9,667 nt of DNA, taken from contig PKER01000228.1 in assembly GCA_002919115.1 (NCBI GenBank), forward strand, positions 1 through 9,667. The letters are read 5' to 3'. Positions 6,666 through 9,667 of this stretch are shown piece after piece. The notes under the pieces were generated by a model. The model ran no database searches, was not told the origin of the DNA, and saw nothing but the letters and a program-made list of their open reading frames with translations. The translations under genes and the position numbers were made by a program. Source of the stretch: a bacterium. Lineage in GTDB: Bacteria > Actinomycetota > Thermoleophilia > Solirubrobacterales > 70-9. Every line of letters starts with the position of its first letter. Position 1 is the stretch's first letter.

Positions 6666-8765
6666 TCACAGCTCCGCCTCCTCACGGCACAGGGCCAGTT
6701 GGCTGCGGGCCTGGCGGGCCTGCTTGCGCTTGGCCTTCGCCTGGCGCTGGGCCTTCTTGGCGCGCTTGTTAAGGCGCTTGGCCTTCTTGCCGGAGGCCTT
6801 GCGGGCCTGCTTTTTGAGGCGCTTGGCCTTCTTGCTTGCCTGCTGGGCCTTGTTCGCCAGGCGGTTTGCCTTGCGCTCGGCCGGGGTGCAGTCGACCGGG
6901 TCGGCCTGCGGGTTGCCGGGGCCGTCGTAGTGGCCGCTGCCCGCGCCCGGGTAGGGAGGCGGCAGCGGTGGCGGGCCCTGGCAGTCGTCGCCGGTGCACT
7001 CCTCCACCGGCTCAGACGGCTCGGGGAGCCCCCCGCCCACGCGCGCCGTGTACAGGTCGAGGCGGCCGTCGAAGTCCCACCCGCTCAGCTTCTCGCGCGT
7101 GACGAAGAAGACGTCCTTGCCGTCCGGCGTCGCCGACGCGAACTGCGAGTGGTCCGTGCTGCGGCCGGTCGAGATCAGGTCGAGCTCGCCGTCCTGCCAG
7201 ATGTAGACGTCCTTCTTGCCGTTGGTGTCCTGCGGCAGCAGGCTCTCGAGGGTCTCGAAGAACACGTGACCCTCGCTCGAGAGGTTGCGGATGGCACCCG
7301 TCCAACCCGCGCCGAACATGTTGAGCGCGCCGGTTGTTCGGAACGCGGCCGGAGCGGTGTTCGCAGCGCCTGCACGACACGACGCGCACTCGACCTCACC
7401 GGTGTCGTTGTCACGCACGTACACCTGGTCGAAGCCGCCGTTGTCGTGTGCCGTCAGCGCGGCGCTGGTCACGAGCGCCATCTGCGACCCGTCGGCGGCG
7501 AGGGCGACCCCCTCGGCGCTGACGTCGCCCTGGTTGGTGTTCGGGCCGGTGATCCCGACGAACTCGATCTCCCCGTCGCGGGCGACGTAGAGCTTGCGGC
7601 CGGCATCGATCGGCTCGCCCTCGACGAGCTGGCTGGGCGAGGAGAAGACGACCGTCGAGCCGTCCTCGCTCACCGTGTGGACCCGGGTGACGGCGGCATC
7701 GTCGTCCGCGGGCTCGCCGTCCTCCGAGATCAGGGTCAGGCGCTGACCCGCGGGCTTGGAGTGGTCGTACTGGTAGAGGTCCGTGAGGCTGTTCTCGTCC
7801 TCGTCCACGAGCCTCTGGTTGCTCGTGAAGTAGGCGATGGTGCCGTCGCTGGACGCGCCGCCGAACGACCCGGTCGGCCCGCCTCCGGGGTCATCCTCGG
7901 TCTCGGGCTCGTTGATCCGCACGGTCTGCGGCGTGGCGCCGCTGAAGTCGCGCCGGTAAACGCCGCGGGGATCGGGGTCGCCAACCCCGGACGTAACCTG
8001 GAAGAAGAGAACGTCAGCGTCCTCGGATGTCACGTTGGGAACGAGGCCGCTGCTGCCCGGCGTCGGCAGCTGCACCTTGTACGCGTCCCCGTTCGGAAGC
8101 ACGCTCTGCAGCGTGTGCTCGCCCTCCTCGAACAGATAGATCGCGCCGCCGGATCCGGGCAGGCCGACCGCGTCCTCGGTGAGCGGCGCATTCGCCTGCA
8201 TGAACAGCCGGCTGAAGTCGGAGTTGCCGGTGAACTCGAGGGGGAAGCCCGAGACCGGGTCCCCATTCACGTCGAGATCCGGAAGCACGAGCTCGCGCTC
8301 ACCGGTCGTCGGGTCGAGCAGGAAGATCATCCCGTTATCGCCGTTCTGCGCCGGCTCGCCGGTGTCGGGGTTGCGGTTCGTCCCGGACAGCACGCGGGAC
8401 GCGTCAGGGGAGATCCCGGTGATCGCCGCGCCGCCGATGCTCGGGTACGGGAGCACGGGCAGGAGCGTGGATTTGCTCGTCCAGAACTCTTCACCGCGCT
8501 CCGCGGCGTAGACGCCCGTGATCGAGTTCGTGGGCGCGTCCCAGCCGCCCAGGGACATGTAGACGATCCGATCGCCGGCCGTCCCGGCATAGGCCTGACC
8601 CCCGAACAGTCCCGCCCCGACGTCACCGTCGTTCTTGTCCGGCGGGCTGACCATTTCGTAAGTCCGGTCCTCCGGCAAAGCCTGCGCGGCTGCGGGCAGC
8701 GCGAGCAGCGCCGCCGCGGCGAGCGCAGTGAATCCCATCCACTTACGCCTACGCGATCCCCTCAT
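6666..8765 (-). CDS. Secreted TolB/WD40-like beta-propeller protein with Cys-flanked basic tail
   Basis: The protein has 699 residues. A signal peptide (RGSRRRKW, hydrophobic Ala/Leu core, cleavage after PAAAQA) starts it. The mature part begins LPEDRTYEMVSPPDKNDG, an opening I recognise from exported Solirubrobacterales proteins. Residues about 40-580 contain about nine repeats of a D(G/A/D)-x-x-hydrophobic strand, such as DGTIAYFTSNQRL, DGSTVVFSSPSQL, EGHVFFETLESLLP and DGKDVFFVTREKL. This is the pattern of TolB/PD40-type propeller blades. A Pro/Gly linker with Cys590 and Cys595 leads to a basic tail between Cys626 and Cys693, with about 27 Lys/Arg. ATG 8765 has AGGAAC 9 nt upstream; an in-frame TTG at 8813 would spoil the signal peptide. 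It is first in a two-gene unit with the four-module protein. Ligand and enzymatic activity unknown; a surface or matrix role is inferred. Confidence 0.88.
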   Translation of the reverse strand: MRGSRRRKWMGFTALAAAALLALPAAAQALPEDRTYEMVSPPDKNDGDVGAGLFGGQAYAGTAGDRIVYMSLGGWDAPTNSITGVYAAERGEEFWTSKSTLLPVLPYPSIGGAAITGISPDASRVLSGTNRNPDTGEPAQNGDNGMIFLLDPTTGERELVLPDLDVNGDPVSGFPLEFTGNSDFSRLFMQANAPLTEDAVGLPGSGGAIYLFEEGEHTLQSVLPNGDAYKVQLPTPGSSGLVPNVTSEDADVLFFQVTSGVGDPDPRGVYRRDFSGATPQTVRINEPETEDDPGGGPTGSFGGASSDGTIAYFTSNQRLVDEDENSLTDLYQYDHSKPAGQRLTLISEDGEPADDDAAVTRVHTVSEDGSTVVFSSPSQLVEGEPIDAGRKLYVARDGEIEFVGITGPNTNQGDVSAEGVALAADGSQMALVTSAALTAHDNGGFDQVYVRDNDTGEVECASCRAGAANTAPAAFRTTGALNMFGAGWTGAIRNLSSEGHVFFETLESLLPQDTNGKKDVYIWQDGELDLISTGRSTDHSQFASATPDGKDVFFVTREKLSGWDFDGRLDLYTARVGGGLPEPSEPVEECTGDDCQGPPPLPPPYPGAGSGHYDGPGNPQADPVDCTPAERKANRLANKAQQASKKAKRLKKQARKASGKKAKRLNKRAKKAQRQAKAKRKQARQARSQLALCREEAEL
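6772..6797. repeat. Tail-coding repeat, copy 2 (pairs with 3776-3801)
   Basis: Same orientation as copy 1, 24 of 26 bases identical. It encodes ASGKKAKRL in the basic tail of the propeller protein. Confidence 0.6.
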
Positions 8766-8897
8766 GCGTTCCGAGTTCCTTTCGCTCAACGCCGAAGCGC
8801 CGGCGACGCGCAAACGCCCTGAACTAAACCTCTCTCAGGCGACAACGCGCGTCGTCGCGACTCGACACATCTCTCCTTCGCGGCCTCCCAAGACCGC
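8766..8897 (-). other. Long structured 5' leader of the secreted-protein unit
   Basis: The predicted promoter at 8904-8932 implies an untranslated leader of about 130 nt. It contains a 20-bp inverted repeat with one mismatch (8839-8858, GCGACAACGC facing GCGTCGTCGC) and a CGCCG-N6-CGGCG hairpin (8790-8805) close to the start codon. It matches no riboswitch that I recognise. In GC-rich DNA some of this structure may be chance. Confidence 0.35.
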
Positions 8898-8903
8898 GCC
8901 GGG

Positions 8904-8932
8904 ATCATAAACACAAAAATTCCTGAACGCAA
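8904..8932 (-). promoter_or_regulatory. Sigma-70-type promoter of the secreted-protein unit (TTGCGT-N17-TATGAT)
   Basis: On the minus strand, TTGCGT (8927-8932) and TATGAT (8904-8909) are separated by exactly 17 bp, with an AT-rich spacer in a GC-rich genome. TATGAT matches five of six -10 positions and TTGCGT four of six -35 positions in sequence. It points at the propeller gene and probably drives both secreted-protein genes. Confidence 0.65.
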
Positions 8933-9177
8933 CGCCCGGGTGAAGAAAGCCGCTCCATCCACGCTATTTTTCGCTTGATCAAGCCCTTTTGACCACCGAG
9001 GAGCATCGTCGACTCAGATATCGTGACGTTTACAAGTGAGTTGCGGAAAGCGGTGCCGCGACGGGGCCTCCGATTTCCCGGCGCGGATGGCCCCGGTCCT
9101 GCCAAGTGGGCCGGTGCGGCAGTGGGGGCAGAAACAACCTGCGTTTCCGGCCCTGCCGCGGGGTAAGGTCTGACTTG
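8933..9177. other. Divergent intergenic region between the secreted-protein unit and the third TetR gene
   Basis: No gene is supported here. The left part is relatively AT-rich and contains the 12-bp palindrome. The right part is GC-rich, with a short inverted repeat GAAAC-N7-GTTTC at 9131-9147 and a TANNNT-type -10 (TAAGGT, 9164-9169) ending 8 bp before the GTG at 9178. That spacing would allow a leaderless or nearly leaderless TetR transcript, with the inverted repeat close to its -35 zone. Confidence 0.4.
8973..8984. promoter_or_regulatory. 12-bp perfect palindrome, possible operator
   Basis: GCTTGATCAAGC is exactly self-complementary and lies about 40 bp upstream of the -35 of the minus-strand promoter, between the divergent genes. 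It could be a regulator site for either side. A chance palindrome cannot be excluded. Confidence 0.3.
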
Positions 9178-9667
9178 GTGGCGACGCGCGATTCAGAACT
9201 GCTCGAGACCCTCCCACGCGGGCGCCACGGCCTCCCGCGCGAGGCGGTGCGCGGCTCGCAGCGGCGGCGCATCCTGCAGGGGATGATCGAGGTGGTTGCC
9301 GACCGCGGCTACGCCGAGGCCCGCATCTCCGACGCGATCGAGGCGGCCGGGGTCTCGCGCAAGACGTTCTACGAGCTCTTCTCCGACAAGGAGGAGTGCT
9401 TCCTCGCCGCCTACGAGGAGTGGACCGACCGGTTCACGGAGATCACCGTCGCGGCGTTCGAGCGGGCCGGGGAGGCCCCATGGTCCGAGCGCATCGCCGG
9501 CGCGCTCGCCGCTTATCTGGAGGCGCTCGCCGAGAACCCGGCGGCCGCCCGCGTATGCATCGTCGAAGTGCTCGCCGCGGGGCCCAAGGCGCTCGCGCGC
9601 CGGGACGCCGCGCTGCGCCGCTTCGCCGAGCTGATCGACCAGGGGCGCGCGGACAGTGGCCTGGCGC
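9178..9667 (+). CDS. TetR/AcrR-family transcriptional regulator, N-terminal part (3' truncated by window edge)
   Basis: A reading frame from GTG 9178 stays open to the end of the window (163 codons). It has the arm RGRHGLPR (residues 14-21), a helix-turn-helix (about 27-75: ILQGMIEVVADRGY, then GVSRKTFYELF and SDKEECF) and the first helices of the effector domain (WSERIAGALAA, AARVCIVEVLAAGP, LIDQGR). It is clearly a paralogue of the two regulators at the left end. There is no strong Shine-Dalgarno; a TAAGGT -10 ending 8 bp before the GTG suggests a leaderless transcript. TTG 9175 is a possible alternative start. It is divergent from the secreted-protein unit, so it may regulate that unit or itself. 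Ligand unknown. Confidence 0.9.
   Translation, partial: MATRDSELLETLPRGRHGLPREAVRGSQRRRILQGMIEVVADRGYAEARISDAIEAAGVSRKTFYELFSDKEECFLAAYEEWTDRFTEITVAAFERAGEAPWSERIAGALAAYLEALAENPAAARVCIVEVLAAGPKALARRDAALRRFAELIDQGRADSGLA

Noticed and set aside
3619..6930. Very long plus-strand open frame (over 1100 codons)
   Set aside because: It is antisense to the four-module protein. The minus-strand reading has a signal peptide, a repeat architecture and sensible composition, while the plus-strand product is an Arg/Gly/Ala/Leu-rich shadow caused by high GC.
6606..8822. Long plus-strand open frame opposite the propeller gene
   Set aside because: Same reason: the minus strand encodes a recognisable exported propeller, and the plus strand has only biased low-information sequence.
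1613..9054. Shared 11-mer CGGAAAGCGGT at 1613-1623 and 9044-9054, upstream of two plus-strand genes
   Set aside because: Several shared 11-mers are expected by chance in a window this long and GC-biased, and the positions relative to the two starts differ.
9014..9217. Minus-strand small frame containing CFCPHCRTG, resembling a zinc ribbon
   Set aside because: Only one CxxC pair, no second pair, no ribosome-binding site seen, and it overlaps the start of the third TetR gene. Likely chance.

Overview
The window is GC-rich, densely coded DNA with the look of a Thermoleophilia / Solirubrobacterales-type actinobacterium. The evidence is the strongly G/C-biased third codon positions, GTG starts, TetR regulators with a GRHGLPR N-terminal arm, and two exported proteins of families I recognise from that lineage. 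The lineage call is recall of family style, not a database result.

Layout. Positions 1-1334 (+) hold the 3' part of one TetR-family regulator and a complete paralogue. A perfect 10+10 bp inverted repeat lies between them. Positions 1335-1660 form a 326-bp gap with hairpins, a strong minus-strand promoter-like site, a possible gene remnant and the leader of the next gene. At 1661-2929 (+) is a GAF-PAS-GAF sensory protein with no output domain. It converges, with a 7-bp gap, on a minus-strand lipoprotein gene (2937-3572). Positions 3694-8765 (-) are a two-gene unit for secreted proteins: a beta-propeller protein (6666-8765), then a four-module Cys-rich protein (3694-6624). Each ends in a Lys/Arg/Ala-rich basic tail. 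Positions 8766-9177 are a divergent control region with a near-consensus promoter for the secretion unit. From 9178 to the edge is the 5' part of a third TetR paralogue.

How they may work together. The two exported proteins look co-transcribed and share the basic-tail design, including a stretch of 24/26 identical bases. Their tails probably anchor them to an anionic envelope or extracellular polymer (inference). The neighbouring lipoprotein carries an acidic linker. The three TetR paralogues are the obvious candidates for local or autoregulatory control, but nothing in the sequence proves which promoter each one controls. No mobile element, CRISPR array, tRNA or rRNA was seen.
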